DNA of 64,000 nucleotides from Oscillospiraceae bacterium (GCA_910575505.1 CAJTFK010000012.1:1-64000); one strand, 5' to 3'; counted from the stretch's first letter, positions 1-8,932 are shown. Made by a program: numbers and translations. The notes: generated by a model not told the origin, from the sequence alone.

Positions 1-146
1 CCGTATGCCAATGCGATTCCTTTTGCGTCATGTGTTTTTTCATATGCTTCTACCAGCAAATTCCTCGCTTCGTTATGCAGCATCTTTCTCACCTCGATGC
101 TATTTTACCTTATTTGCTCCTTTGTTGCTATTTCTGAGAACCGCTC
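1..146 (-). mobile_element. IS630-type element A, copy 1, end fragment
   Basis: This stretch is nearly identical, in reverse orientation, to the left end of the IS630-type copy at 604-1514, including the start of its transposase. It ends at a terminal repeat reading TGAGAACCGCTC followed by TA at 147-148, the target dinucleotide used by the IS630/Tc1 group. The rest of the element lies beyond the left edge. It interrupts the integrase fragment that begins at 149. Confidence 0.8.
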
Positions 147-148
147 TA

Positions 149-324
149 ACATCACCCCGCACTCCCTCCGACACACGTTCTGCACCCGTATGGCAAACGC
201 CGGTATGAATCCCAAAGCGTTGCAGTACATCATGGGCCACGCCAACATCACCATGACGCTGGACTACTACACCCATGTTGACGCCTGTTCCGTAAAGGCA
301 GAGATGGAGCGGCTGGCTGCGTAG
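149..324 (+). pseudogene. Tyrosine integrase, C-terminal fragment
   Basis: The frame reads the end of a phage/ICE-type tyrosine recombinase: an HSLRHTF box with the catalytic His and Arg, then the IMGHA box with the second His, and DYYTH with the nucleophilic Tyr, ending EMERLAA. Family members are about 380-410 residues; only about 58 remain. The 5' part has been cut off by the IS630 end at 1-146, so it cannot be functional here. The 160 bp after the stop (325-485) hold no gene and may contain an old attachment site of the lost element. Confidence 0.85.
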
Positions 325-603
325 TAAAAAAGGAAGCGAAAGGCCGCTTTTACTACTTCCGTACTACGTTTCAACGCAAAGTCACGCCGGGATATGCCGG
401 TATATGCGAAAAACTCTCCCATACGGCAAATGGCGGAAACGCCTGAAAATCAAGGCTTTGCCGCCATTTGCCGAGTTACATAAGGTTAGGGCTGGAAATT
501 GCAAAATCTTTCAAATAATTCTTTAGAAATAATGGCGGGATGATGGCGTTCCATTAAAATTTGAGAATCCGAATCAATAACTTTAATCTGTATACCATCA
601 TTA

Positions 604-1514
604 GAGCAGTTCTCAGAAATAGCAACAAAGGAGCAAATAAGGTAAAATAGCATCGAGGTGAGAAAGATGCTGCATAACGAAGCGAGGAATTTGCTGGTAG
701 AAGCATATGAAAAAACACATGACGCAAAAGGAATCGCATTGGCATACGGGGTATCGGTGCCGACAGTATACCGACTGGCCGAACAAAAGGCCAAAACCGG
801 AAGTGTGGATCTGCGGGTCAGCAAAAGAGGGCGCAAGCGTGTACTGGGGCAGGACACTTTAGAAAAAATAGCGAAAACGATAGACGCCCGGCCGGATATC
901 ACGCTGGCAGAAATCGTAGAGAAATTGGAACTGCCAGTTGGAATAGAAACGGTGCGGCGGGCGATCCAGGCAATGGGGCACCGGCGCAAAAAGAAGATGA
1001 TCCACGCTTCAGAAGTGGTGTGAATATCGATATGGCCAGACGTTATGGCCGGGGAAAAGGGGGTCGGCGCGTGGTAGATCATGCGCCGCTGAACACGCCG
1101 CAATCCACTACCATTTTGTCTTCCGTTCGACTGGATGGAGAAGTGGCCTTTACGATTTTTCAAGGTGGAACAACAGGAGATAAATTCCTGACTTATCTGA
1201 AAGATGTTCTGATCCCTACTCTCCATCCAGGGGATATCGTGGTAATGGACAATCTCAGGACCCATCATATCCAAGCGGTGGGTGAACTGCTGCATGGTGC
1301 TGGAGCAGAGGTCCTTTATTTGCCTCCATACAGTCCGGATTTGAATCCGATTGAAAAGCTCTGGTCTAAAGTGAAGGCTATTTTGAGAAAGCTTCGCGTC
1401 CGTTCTCCCGATGCTCTTGATGACGCAATTCACTTTGCTCTCAACTGTGTTTCTGCTGCCGATTGCGTTGGCTGGTTCTGTTGCGCTGGCTATTGTTTAT
1501 TTTGAGAATTGCTC
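604..1514 (+). mobile_element. IS630-type element A, copy 2
   Basis: Both ends are visible: GAGCAGTTCTCAG at the left and the inverted CTGAGAA-type repeat, TGAGAATTGCTC, at the right. Each is flanked by TA (602-603 and 1515-1516), as expected for IS630 insertion. The element is 911 bp, shorter than the usual ~1.0-1.1 kb, because of an internal deletion in its transposase gene. It sits inside the large serine recombinase fragment. Confidence 0.85.
667..1505 (+). pseudogene. IS630 family transposase, internally deleted
   Basis: The first part (667-1023, start ATG after a GAGG site) is the N-terminal helix-turn-helix half (LAYGVSVPTVYRLAEQ). The second (1020-1505, different frame) is the DDE catalytic half with VVMDNLRTHH and the C-terminal LPPYSPDLNPIEKLWS. 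Compared with the copy at 42.9-43.6 kb, about 90 bp between MIHA-E and ESGVNI is missing. The deletion shifts the frame and removes the first catalytic Asp of the DESG motif. Programmed frameshifting is therefore not enough to rescue it; the copy should be transposition-dead unless helped in trans. Confidence 0.8.
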
Positions 1515-1965
1515 TAGTTTGTGTTTTGCCTAGAACAACATTCCCAATATATTTTTTAGGATTTTCGAAATCGTTTCCTTGCTCCAGATTTCCTTTCCGG
1601 TAAGCGAGGGAATATCCATCAAAACCAGTGCATCGGATATTTTCCCAAGACTGTCACCAGCGGCAAACCTCTCAAAAATGTAAAGCACATGAGCGGCTTC
1701 CGCAGGATATATCTGAAGTTTGCCTTTGGGGTCTACCTTGTACCCATAACATACGATGGATGCTTTAGTCGATTTACCGCTTTGAAAGCTCTTTGCAAGC
1801 CTGATTTGATTTTGTCACTTCTTGCCAAATTCATGATATCATGTTCCTTCCAAAATTTCAATCTATATAGCAAATATATAAAAATGAGCAGCTTTTGGCT
1901 GCTCATGAGTACACATGATTAAATTACCCAATAAATTAAGTCAATATATTACTATTTTACTGGAT

Positions 1966-2694
1966 TGCCATAAGCGTGACATTTTCCAGGCTTCGGTAAC
2001 TGTGATGTGCTCTGCGAAGCACTGTTCTACGATCTGCTACAAGGTCTTTCCTTTGAACTCGTCCACAACCTTCATCCGTACAAACAGGGGAATTCCGTCC
2101 TCCGTCCTGGATATTGCTGCTACAGCCTTGATCCTGTCTGTTCCCCGACCGCGCTTTCTGTTATGGGAAGGATCGCCGACATAGTAATCATCCATCTCTA
2201 CAATGCCGGAAAGTTGGTAATGCCTGTTTCTCTGCTCCATAGCCTTGCGGATTCGCTCTAACCTCAAGCAGAGTCATAACTGATTCCCGGAATTCGGCTG
2301 AGTTGAACAGCAGAAATACCCCGCTTATCGGTGGCGCAAAGGTAGATTGCCCAAAACCTGATGGGTGCGGTGCATCATGATTCCGGCGGTGACGAAGGTC
2401 TGGCGGTAGCAGGAACAGCACTGATATATGTTCCGGCTGCAAATGGCATAAAACTCTTTGCATCCACATTTCGGACACAAGAAGCTCTTTGGAAAACACT
2501 GGCAAAACAATTCCACCCGGCAAGTCTCTTCTGTGTATACCGGGCGCGAAATTCTTTGAAGATGATTGCCGCCGCTTTTGCCATGATGATATCCTCTGCA
2601 CCTTTTCCTGAGGATATTATTGCACAGTTCCCTTCCTTTTGGAACGGCCAACCTCCACTTCTTGTGATTGGCTGTCTAAAGGCGATAAGCATAT
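1966..2694 (-). mobile_element. IS1595-type remnant
   Basis: The minus strand closely matches the intact element at 35995-36986. Its 5' end is preserved (GCTTATCGCCTTTAG read leftward from about 2694). The transposase N-terminus with its zinc-ribbon segment (CPKCGCKEF) and the EMDDYYVG box are recognisable. Frameshifts break the reading frame, about 24 bp are missing near 2005, and the 3' third and the other terminal repeat are absent. It is a dead relic. Confidence 0.8.
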
Positions 2695-2848
2695 TTTTTA
2701 ATATCTATAAAACTCCTTCACATTATAGCCAACTACCAATGTAGATCGTAGCTGCAATCGGACAGAATTTTTTATGTTAGGTTTACATTTTATAGCAATC
2801 CAGCAAAATAGCGGCATATTGACTTAAGGTTCAGAATGTTATCAGAAG

Positions 2849-3678
2849 GTGACAGCAATGTTACACAACGAGGCACGAAAACTACTGGCAGAGGCATATG
2901 AACAGACCCGCGATGCACAGACAGCGGCAAAGTGTTTCCGGGTAAGTACAAGCACAGTGTACCGTTTGAGCATGCAAATGAAGAAAACCGGCAGTGTGGA
3001 GCTTCGAACCATTCAGCGAGGAAGGAAACCGGCCCTGACAAAGGAAGATTTGCAGGACATTGACCATCTATAGCAGCCTTCAGAATTGCCACCAGTAAGC
3101 CACCGGGGGCGGCAGCCCCCGCACACCCCTGTAGGGGACGCCCTGGCCGGCCTCTCTGTCAGGAATTTCGACGTTTGCTATAATCATAGCCCGGCCGGAT
3201 ATCACGGTCGACGAAATCATCGAAAAACAGGGACTGTCTGTCAGTAACGAAATGGTGCGAAAGGCCGTGATTAGACTGGGTTATGTTTACAAGAAGAAGT
3301 CCTTTTACGCGGCAGAGCGGGAGCGTGTTCGATGTTGTGACGGCGGGAGAAGCCTGGAGTGAAATGATCGCGCAATGCGAAGCGGACAAACTGGTATTCC
3401 CGGATGAAAGCGGCGTAAACATGGACTTGGGCCGCCGCTATTCATGTCAAAGAGGTCCAGACGCTTTTACAGGAGCCGGCATGAAATTACTGTACCTGCC
3501 GGCGTACAGCCCTGATTTGAATCCAATCGAACATATGCGGTCTAAAATCAAGGCGGCTCTTCGCAAGCTGAAAATCAGATTATTATCCCTGCTTCCGCAT
3601 GGTATTGCTGAGGCTTTCCCGCGAGTCCGTCTATCGGACTGCGCCGGTTGGTTTTCTGCCGCCGGTATCCCCTGTTAA
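2849..3678 (+). pseudogene. IS630 family transposase (type B), broken
   Basis: The N-terminal helix-turn-helix half reads MLHNEARKLLAEAYEQ and VSTSTVYRLSMQ, then stops because the small element at 3069-3182 has inserted at a TA. Beyond the insertion the frame resumes with IARPDITVDEIIEKQG. A frameshift follows near 3350, then FPDESGVNMDLGRR with the first catalytic Asp. The segment holding the second Asp (DNLRTH in relatives) is deleted, and the sequence rejoins at LLYLPAYSPDLNPIEHM. It is non-functional by several independent lesions. Confidence 0.8.
3069..3182. repeat. MITE-1, copy 1, inserted in IS630-B transposase
   Basis: A 114 bp non-coding element with imperfect terminal inverted repeats, TATAGCAGCCTTCAGAATT and, inverted, TATAGCAAACGTCGAAATT. 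Removing it and one TA restores an open frame (D-H-L-I-I-A-R-P) across the junction, so the boundaries are well supported. The interior is GC-rich and can fold (GGGGGCGGCAGCCCCC). A related copy in opposite orientation lies at 9984-10091. Its first seven bases match the ends of the IS630-B host element. Confidence 0.8.
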
Positions 3679-5063
3679 TTTCCTGGATTGCTATAAATCA
3701 GTGATTTCCTAGTAAAGATTAAAACAATTTTGATGCCGCAGCAAGTGCCGTTTACAATTTTCATTATCCCACCATGCGCCTCCACAATCTGCCATACCAG
3801 CAAAAGCCCCAGCCCATGCCGCAAGTCCAGCCGTTCATCGGTACTTTCCATATAGTGCGGCTTTTCTTCCAGCTCCCGCAATTTTTCAGCAGACATACCC
3901 ACGCCATTGTCCGCAACTGTGATAGAAACATCTTCCGATGAACAATCAAGGGACAGGATAATATTGCAGCCCTGCGGATTGTGGTTGATGCTGTTCTGCA
4001 CCAAGTTACCGATAGCCCGCGAAATCAGTCGGGCATCACACTCTATCACAGCGGTTTCCGCTTCGGGAGATATTTCAACCTCGATGGAATGTTTCTCACC
4101 AATACCTGCGTTGAGCAAATCCGCTGCACAGGAGCGCAGCAGTTTGGACAAGCGCACCGGCTCCTTGTGGAGCGGCTGCATTTCATATTCCAACTGCGAT
4201 ACCAAGTTCAAATCCTGCACCAGGTCTTTGATTTTTGCGCTCTGCGCCCGAATGATTTCTGCTTCCTGCTGGATGTTTCCGCTGGCCCCGTGATCTCCGG
4301 CAATCCGCTGGGCATATCCCATAATCATGGAGAGCGGTGTGCGAATGTCGTGAGAAACGCCGCTGATCCAGTTAGCACGGGCCTGGTTTTGTCTGCTCAA
4401 CACCTGAGACGCCTGATTGACGCTGTCCGCAATTTCCGACAGCTCGCCTCGAATGGACAAATCAACAGGTTTGCCTGTGGACAGTGTTTTGATAGAGGCC
4501 ATAATCGGGTCCGTATTTTTGGAGATTTTTCTTTTAGAGAAATAGTAGACCAGAAACAAAAGCAATATGTCAATCGCCAGGATGCCAGTCACAAAGAGCG
4601 GGAAAAGCCTGATTGCCCGTATCGGGAAATAGTTTCCCGTCAGCTTCATAAAGCTGTCTTTCGGATAGCCCAGCACCAGCAGGCCATTGTCCATGTTCCG
4701 CACAAAAACAGGATAGTCTTGCAGATAGCCTTTCGAGAACACGGCCACATCCTGAATGGTGTACTGTGTCGGTATTTCCTCCGGTAAAGATACCTCCCAA
4801 ATACAGCGCCCGCCTGCATCCAATAGCATAGCCCAAATCTGATTACGGTTCAGTTCTTGTTCTGTTTCTTCTGATATGCCGGATGCTGACAGATCAGCGG
4901 CCACGGCCTCTAGCATATTCGCCGGAGACGTTGAACCGTATTCCCGTGACACAATCCCCCCAAACGTCAGGGCAAAGGCCAGAATATTGACCAACAGGAG
5001 AATGAGAGCAAAGGCAAAAAAGGAAAGAAGATATTTTGAGATATATGTTCCAAATGCTTTCAT
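3675..5063 (-). CDS. Sensor histidine kinase of an ABC-linked two-component system
   Basis: A 462-residue membrane kinase. An N-terminal membrane segment (about 10-35) is followed by an extracytoplasmic stretch of about 120 residues, a second membrane segment near 160-185, a short linker, and the HisKA box SGVSHDIRTPLS with the phosphorylated His. The ATPase domain has the N box near 353 (NLVQNSINHN), G1 at about 385 (DNGVGMS) and G2 near 417 (HGLGLLL). It follows the response regulator gene by 3 bp in one operon. Oddly, the last residues (IYSNPGN and the stop) are encoded by the terminal repeat of the IS630-B element, so the native C-terminus was trimmed or replaced. The G boxes are intact, so activity is plausible. 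It probably senses a cell-envelope antimicrobial. Confidence 0.85.
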   Translation of the reverse strand: MKAFGTYISKYLLSFFAFALILLLVNILAFALTFGGIVSREYGSTSPANMLEAVAADLSASGISEETEQELNRNQIWAMLLDAGGRCIWEVSLPEEIPTQYTIQDVAVFSKGYLQDYPVFVRNMDNGLLVLGYPKDSFMKLTGNYFPIRAIRLFPLFVTGILAIDILLLFLVYYFSKRKISKNTDPIMASIKTLSTGKPVDLSIRGELSEIADSVNQASQVLSRQNQARANWISGVSHDIRTPLSMIMGYAQRIAGDHGASGNIQQEAEIIRAQSAKIKDLVQDLNLVSQLEYEMQPLHKEPVRLSKLLRSCAADLLNAGIGEKHSIEVEISPEAETAVIECDARLISRAIGNLVQNSINHNPQGCNIILSLDCSSEDVSITVADNGVGMSAEKLRELEEKPHYMESTDERLDLRHGLGLLLVWQIVEAHGGIMKIVNGTCCGIKIVLIFTRKSLIYSNPGN

Positions 5064-5066
5064 CGG

Positions 5067-5768
5067 TTATTTCCTCGCCAACAGCTTATAGCCCAGCCCT
5101 TTGACCGTCAGCAGGGAAACAGGCTTTGACGGGTCAGCCTCAATCTTCTCCCGGATGCGCCGCACATGGGCGTTCAGGCTGTTTTCATAGCCAAAGGGAT
5201 TGTCGCCCCATAGAGCCTCACAAAGCGTATCCACTGTCACAATACGGCCCTCATTCTTCGCAAGAGTTTCCAGCAGCCTATGCTCCATCGCTGTCAAGGG
5301 AAGTATCTCACCGCCCTTATCCACTTCGGCCCGGCTGAAATCCACCGTACAGCTATCCAGTTTCAAAACCGCTACGTCCCCTTTGTAACACCGGCGCAGA
5401 ACGGCGTAAACCCGCAGCAGAAATTCCTGGGGCAGAAAGGGTTTTGCGATATAATCGTCCGCTCCAAGGCCCAGCCCCGCCAGCTTGTCCGCCGCCTCGT
5501 CACGGGCTGTCAGAAAAATCACCGGGACATCCGACCATTCGCGTATCTGCCGCATCAGAGAAAAGCCGTCGCCGTCCGGGAGACACACGTCCAGAATCAC
5601 CAAATCAGGCTGTTCCGCTTTGGCAGCGGCAAATCCCTCTTTCATGTTGGCGGCGGTCACAAGGCGCTGAAAGCCCTCGTCCATTAAAATAGCTGTTACC
5701 ATTTTTAAAAGCTCCGGCTTGTCATCGACCAGCAGGAGCTTTTTGCTGTATAAAAATGAATTGTCCAT
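5067..5768 (-). CDS. OmpR/PhoB-type response regulator
   Basis: A 233-residue regulator with an N-terminal receiver (LLLVDDKPELLKM acidic pair, phosphoacceptor Asp in LVILDVCLPDGDGF near residue 57, conserved Lys in IAKPFLPQE) and a C-terminal winged-helix DNA-binding domain (about 135-230, ending VKGLGYKLLA). The start is supported by AAGGAGG upstream of the ATG. It is the first gene of an operon with the kinase. By position it should control the divergent ABC operon at 6365, where the OmpR-style direct repeats at 6286-6304 are a likely binding site. Confidence 0.9.
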   Translation of the reverse strand: MDNSFLYSKKLLLVDDKPELLKMVTAILMDEGFQRLVTAANMKEGFAAAKAEQPDLVILDVCLPDGDGFSLMRQIREWSDVPVIFLTARDEAADKLAGLGLGADDYIAKPFLPQEFLLRVYAVLRRCYKGDVAVLKLDSCTVDFSRAEVDKGGEILPLTAMEHRLLETLAKNEGRIVTVDTLCEALWGDNPFGYENSLNAHVRRIREKIEADPSKPVSLLTVKGLGYKLLARK

Positions 5769-5816
5769 TGTGATATCCTCCTTTTTGCATTACGATCCTG
5801 CAGATATAAAGAAATA

Positions 5817-6191
5817 TCACATAAAACAAAATTTATTTGTAAGCCTTGTTCCCCATCTGGGATTACTATAAAGTATTGCCTCTATTTTAATAATATCATC
5901 TATATTTACTTTGTTAAATGTTTGATTGTATTTATTCTCGTCTGTTCCCACTAGTTTATGCTGTTCTTCGACCAAATTGTCAAAAGTCCACAAATAGATG
6001 TAGTCATGGATTTTATTATCAAATTCCGATTTATTATAAGTCCTATATACATCGGCAAATCCTACAACCTCACTCCCATTTTTAAGACAGCATTTTAATT
6101 TCATACCATTACACAGCGCCAAATTTTCTTCCGTAAGGGCAACCTCTTTTTTTACTGTTCCATCAAGTTTATAAAATGTGATCTTTCTCAT
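5817..6191 (-). CDS. Hypothetical protein, 124 aa
   Basis: A small soluble protein beginning MRKITFYKLDG with no signal peptide or membrane segment. The chosen ATG (6191) has a GAGGTG site about 7 bp upstream, better than the GTG nine bases earlier. It is rich in Lys, Asn, Tyr and Asp, clearly more AT-rich than its neighbours, and resembles a family of small uncharacterised Bacillota proteins. It lies between the response regulator and the ABC operon, on the regulator's strand, separated from it by about 48 bp, and may be a recent arrival. Function unknown. Confidence 0.65.
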   Translation of the reverse strand: MRKITFYKLDGTVKKEVALTEENLALCNGMKLKCCLKNGSEVVGFADVYRTYNKSEFDNKIHDYIYLWTFDNLVEEQHKLVGTDENKYNQTFNKVNIDDIIKIEAILYSNPRWGTRLTNKFCFM

Positions 6192-6285
6192 GAACAACAC
6201 CTCATTGGACTATATTTTCACAACTTTCGATTTATCAATGCGATTATAACATAACCTATCCGCTTTGTGAATGCCTCCCTTGAAA

Positions 6286-6304
6286 AAGTAAGGTAAAAGT
6301 AAGG
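6286..6304 (+). promoter_or_regulatory. Direct repeats AAGTAAGG, 11 bp apart
   Basis: AAGTAAGG occurs at 6286-6293 and again at 6297-6304, one helical turn apart. That is the usual arrangement for OmpR-family regulators. The site lies 60-80 bp upstream of the ABC operon start and is the best candidate for the operator of the neighbouring response regulator. Confidence 0.5.
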
Positions 6305-6364
6305 ACGCAAGAATGTAGAAGTCAGGTTGATGCTGTACCATAGGGGCAGAAAGGAGATGTGTCT

Positions 6365-7129
6365 ATGGACTATATCATCACCACAGAGCAGTTGACGAAA
6401 AAATACAAAAATTTTACCTCCGTCAACAATGTTTCTATCCACGTCCGCAGGGGCAGTATTTACGGCTTTCTCGGCCCCAATGGAGCGGGCAAATCCACCA
6501 CCATGAAAATGCTCTTGGGGCTGACCGCCCCCACAAAGGGCAGCTTCACCATTGATGGAAAACACTTTCCAAATGACCGGCTGAAAATCTTGCGGGAGAT
6601 TGGCTCTTTCATTGAGGCCCCCTCGTTCTATGCCAACCTGACGGGCCGGGAAAACCTGGATGTGATACGCCAGATTTTAGGGTTGCGGAAAAACACCGTG
6701 GAGGATGCCCTGGAGCTGGTGGGGCTGTCCGAATTTGGAGATCGCCTCGCAAAGAAGTATTCCCTGGGTATGAAACAGCGGCTTGGCCTCGCCGGGGCGC
6801 TGCTGGGCCGTCCGCCTATCCTCATTCTGGATGAACCGACCAACGGCCTTGACCCCTCTGGCATCCATGAAATTCGCAATCTGGTAAAATCCCTGCCTGA
6901 TCTGTACGATTGCACCATCCTCATTTCCTCTCATATGCTGTCGGAAATTGAGCTGATGGCGGACGACATCGGCATCCTCAATCATGGACGGCTGCTGTTT
7001 GAGGGCAGCTTGGATGATCTGCGGCACAGCGCAAGGCAGGCGGGAATGTCCGCCGACAACCTGGAAGATGTGTTCCTCTCCATCGTAGAGCAAGACAACG
7101 CCGCCAGAAAGCAGAGGGCAAAGCTATGA
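6365..7129 (+). CDS. ABC transporter ATPase, lantibiotic-protection type
   Basis: A 254-residue nucleotide-binding subunit. It has Walker A GPNGAGKST near residue 37, the signature YSLGMKQRLGLAGAL, Walker B ILILDEPTNGLD, and a switch His in LISSHMLSEIE. ATG 6365 is preferred over GTG 6359 because AAGGAG at 6351 is 8 bp from it. It overlaps the first permease (ATGA). The ATPase plus two dissimilar six-helix permeases matches the NisFEG/SpaFEG/bacitracin-immunity type of exporter, which removes peptide antibiotics from the membrane. Substrate not determinable from sequence. Confidence 0.85.
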   Translation: MDYIITTEQLTKKYKNFTSVNNVSIHVRRGSIYGFLGPNGAGKSTTMKMLLGLTAPTKGSFTIDGKHFPNDRLKILREIGSFIEAPSFYANLTGRENLDVIRQILGLRKNTVEDALELVGLSEFGDRLAKKYSLGMKQRLGLAGALLGRPPILILDEPTNGLDPSGIHEIRNLVKSLPDLYDCTILISSHMLSEIELMADDIGILNHGRLLFEGSLDDLRHSARQAGMSADNLEDVFLSIVEQDNAARKQRAKL

Positions 7130-7851
7130 GGGCGCTTGTGATCGAACTGCGGAAAGAGAAACGGACAGGGGTAATCCCGGTGCTGCTGGCTGTAGGTATT
7201 TTAGGCGCGGCCTATGCCTTTGTCAACTTCCTTGTCCGAAAAGATACGCTGCTCAATCTTCCGCTGGCCCCGATGGACGTACTGCTGACCCAGCTTTACG
7301 GTATGATTATGATACTGAACCTGTTTGGTATCGTTGTCGCGGCCTGTATGGTCTACAACATGGAATTTAAGGGCAGCGCAATCAAAAAGATGTATATGCT
7401 TCCCATGAGCGTACCGGGGATGTATCTCTGCAAATTCCTGATCTTGACCGTCATGCTCTTTGTGGCGGTGGCTCTGGAAAATCTGGCGCTAATGAAAATC
7501 GGAATGAGCGATCTGCCCCAGGGGACATTTGAGATGGGAACGCTGCTCTGCTTTACGGCCTATTCATTCATCACATCCATGCCGGTGCTGTCCTTTATGG
7601 TGATGATTTCCTCCCGCTTTGAAAATATGTGGGTTCCCCTTGGTGTGGGAGTTGCCGGTTTTTTAAGCGGGATGGCCTTGGCATCGTCAGCTGCGGCGGT
7701 CTTGATGGTGCATCCGTTCATTGTGATGTTTAAGCCTGCGGTGGCTATGAGCGCACAGCCCGATATGCTGGTGGTGCTGTTTGCTCTGGTCGAAACGCTC
7801 CTTTTCCTTGGCCTTGGGCTGTGGATGGCAAAAAATCTGCGCTATGAGTAA
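7126..7851 (+). CDS. ABC-2 permease, lantibiotic-immunity type (first subunit)
   Basis: A 241-residue integral membrane protein with about six hydrophobic segments (near 15-35, 55-80, 100-125, 140-160, 165-190, 215-235). A positively charged N-terminus (ELRKEKRTG) precedes the first helix, as in SpaE/MutE-like permeases. It starts inside the ATPase stop codon and is followed 12 bp later by the second permease, so the three are translated together. Confidence 0.8.
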   Translation: MRALVIELRKEKRTGVIPVLLAVGILGAAYAFVNFLVRKDTLLNLPLAPMDVLLTQLYGMIMILNLFGIVVAACMVYNMEFKGSAIKKMYMLPMSVPGMYLCKFLILTVMLFVAVALENLALMKIGMSDLPQGTFEMGTLLCFTAYSFITSMPVLSFMVMISSRFENMWVPLGVGVAGFLSGMALASSAAAVLMVHPFIVMFKPAVAMSAQPDMLVVLFALVETLLFLGLGLWMAKNLRYE

Positions 7852-7863
7852 AGGAGGAGCCGC

Positions 7864-8628
7864 ATGAACTTTTTGGATTTGCTCGGCATTGAGTTTATGA
7901 AAGTGAAACGCTCAAAGATCGTTCCGCTGATTTTTATTGCCCCGCTGCTGGTAGTGGCCTCCGGGGTGGCCGCATTAAGCCGGTACTTCACGCCGGAGTA
8001 CACCAACGCATGGCCCGCTATGTTCATTCAAAGCGCCCTGGTCTACGCCTACTATCTGCTGCCGTTCAGCATGATCGTGGTATGCGTGATGATTGCGGGG
8101 CGGGAAACACAGAACAATGGCATCCTGAAAATGCTGGCCCTGCCGGTGAGCCGGAAAGCTCTTTCCCTGGCAAAGTTTTTTGTCCTGATGTTTTATCTGT
8201 TCATGGAAATGGTTGTCTTTCTGGCGGTGTTCGCAGTTGCCGGTATGCTGGCTACTTCCACAATGGGTATTACGGAAACATTGCCTGTTCTCTATCTTCT
8301 GAAATGGTGCGTGGGGCTGTTTCTAACGATGCTCCCCTGCTTGGCGGCGATGTGGGCGATTACAGTGCTATTTGAAAAGCCTCTGCTTTCAGTAGGACTA
8401 AATCTGCTGCTGGTTATCCCCGGTATTCTGGTCGCCAACACGCCGCTCTGGATGGTTTATCCATACTGTTACAGCGGTTATCTGGTATCCTGCTCCCTGC
8501 ACGATTTTACAGCAGAAACCGCTGATACCGCATTTGCTTTGATGCCGTTCCTGCCCTGTGCAATCGCTGTATTCGCTGTCCTGCTTGCCCTGTCAATCAC
8601 ACAATTTGGAAAAAAGGAAATGAGGTAA
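7864..8628 (+). CDS. ABC-2 permease, lantibiotic-immunity type (second subunit)
   Basis: A 254-residue membrane protein beginning MNFLDLLGIEFMKVKRSK, the typical cytoplasmic lead of this permease family, with about six membrane segments. AGGAGG precedes the start codon. Together with the 6365 and 7126 products it should form a complete exporter: one ATPase and a heterodimeric membrane part. It is followed within 5 bp by a small membrane protein gene. Confidence 0.8.
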   Translation: MNFLDLLGIEFMKVKRSKIVPLIFIAPLLVVASGVAALSRYFTPEYTNAWPAMFIQSALVYAYYLLPFSMIVVCVMIAGRETQNNGILKMLALPVSRKALSLAKFFVLMFYLFMEMVVFLAVFAVAGMLATSTMGITETLPVLYLLKWCVGLFLTMLPCLAAMWAITVLFEKPLLSVGLNLLLVIPGILVANTPLWMVYPYCYSGYLVSCSLHDFTAETADTAFALMPFLPCAIAVFAVLLALSITQFGKKEMR

Positions 8629-8632
8629 TCGT

Positions 8633-8932
8633 ATGGAAGCCACAAAAAAACTTCAAAAGCTCAGTCTGGCGGCGCTGATCGTCAGTCTGCTGCCGCTGGC
8701 AGCTCTTGTCCCGGTGTTTCTGAAAATTACTTTGCCGGATGGTGTACGCACGGTTTGGGCGGTCTGCAACATCGTCCTTGCGCTGGCAGGCCTCCTGTTC
8801 TCGCTTGTCTGTGTAAAGAGCGAGAGAAGCCGGAGCGCCGTCAACATCATGTCCACGGTAATCAGCGCGGCGCTGGTGCTGATGATGCTGGGGATTGCCG
8901 CTCTTGCCCTGGTTCTCAACTTTTTGCAGTAG
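8633..8932 (+). CDS. Small membrane protein, end of ABC operon
   Basis: A 99-residue protein with three predicted membrane segments (about 12-32, 40-60, 70-95) separated by short charged loops (KSERSRS). It begins 4 bp after the second permease and is surely co-transcribed. Small hydrophobic accessory or immunity proteins occur beside lantibiotic exporters; that role is inference, as no specific family motif is visible. Confidence 0.7.
   Translation: MEATKKLQKLSLAALIVSLLPLAALVPVFLKITLPDGVRTVWAVCNIVLALAGLLFSLVCVKSERSRSAVNIMSTVISAALVLMMLGIAALALVLNFLQ

Larger units (their letters stand above)
486..1840 (-). pseudogene. Large serine recombinase fragment, split by IS630
   Basis: Two pieces on the minus strand belong together. 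The upstream piece (about 1840 to 1517) reads YGYKVDPKGKLQIYP, AAHVLYIFERFAAGDS and, after a frameshift, KKYIGNVVLGKTQT, which is the central 'Recombinase' domain of TnpX-like large serine recombinases. The downstream piece (602 to 486) reads MERHHPAIISKELFERF, the next conserved segment of the same family, followed by a stop. Between them lies the IS630 copy at 604-1514. The catalytic N-terminal domain is missing, and at least two frameshifts are present in addition to the insertion. Confidence 0.75.
2791..3695 (+). mobile_element. IS630-type element B, carrying a nested MITE
   Basis: The ends are TATAGCAATCCAG at 2791 and its inverted copy CTGGATTGCTATA ending at 3695, with TA flanks. The transposase is related to but distinct from element A. 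It contains a 114 bp insertion (3069-3182) and an internal deletion. The right end lies against the histidine kinase gene and supplies that gene's stop codon (see 3675-5063). Confidence 0.8.

Noticed and set aside
658..1505. IS630 transposase made by programmed frameshifting from two overlapping frames
   Set aside because: A genuine programmed site would keep all residues; comparison with copy 3 shows about 90 bp and the first catalytic Asp are missing.
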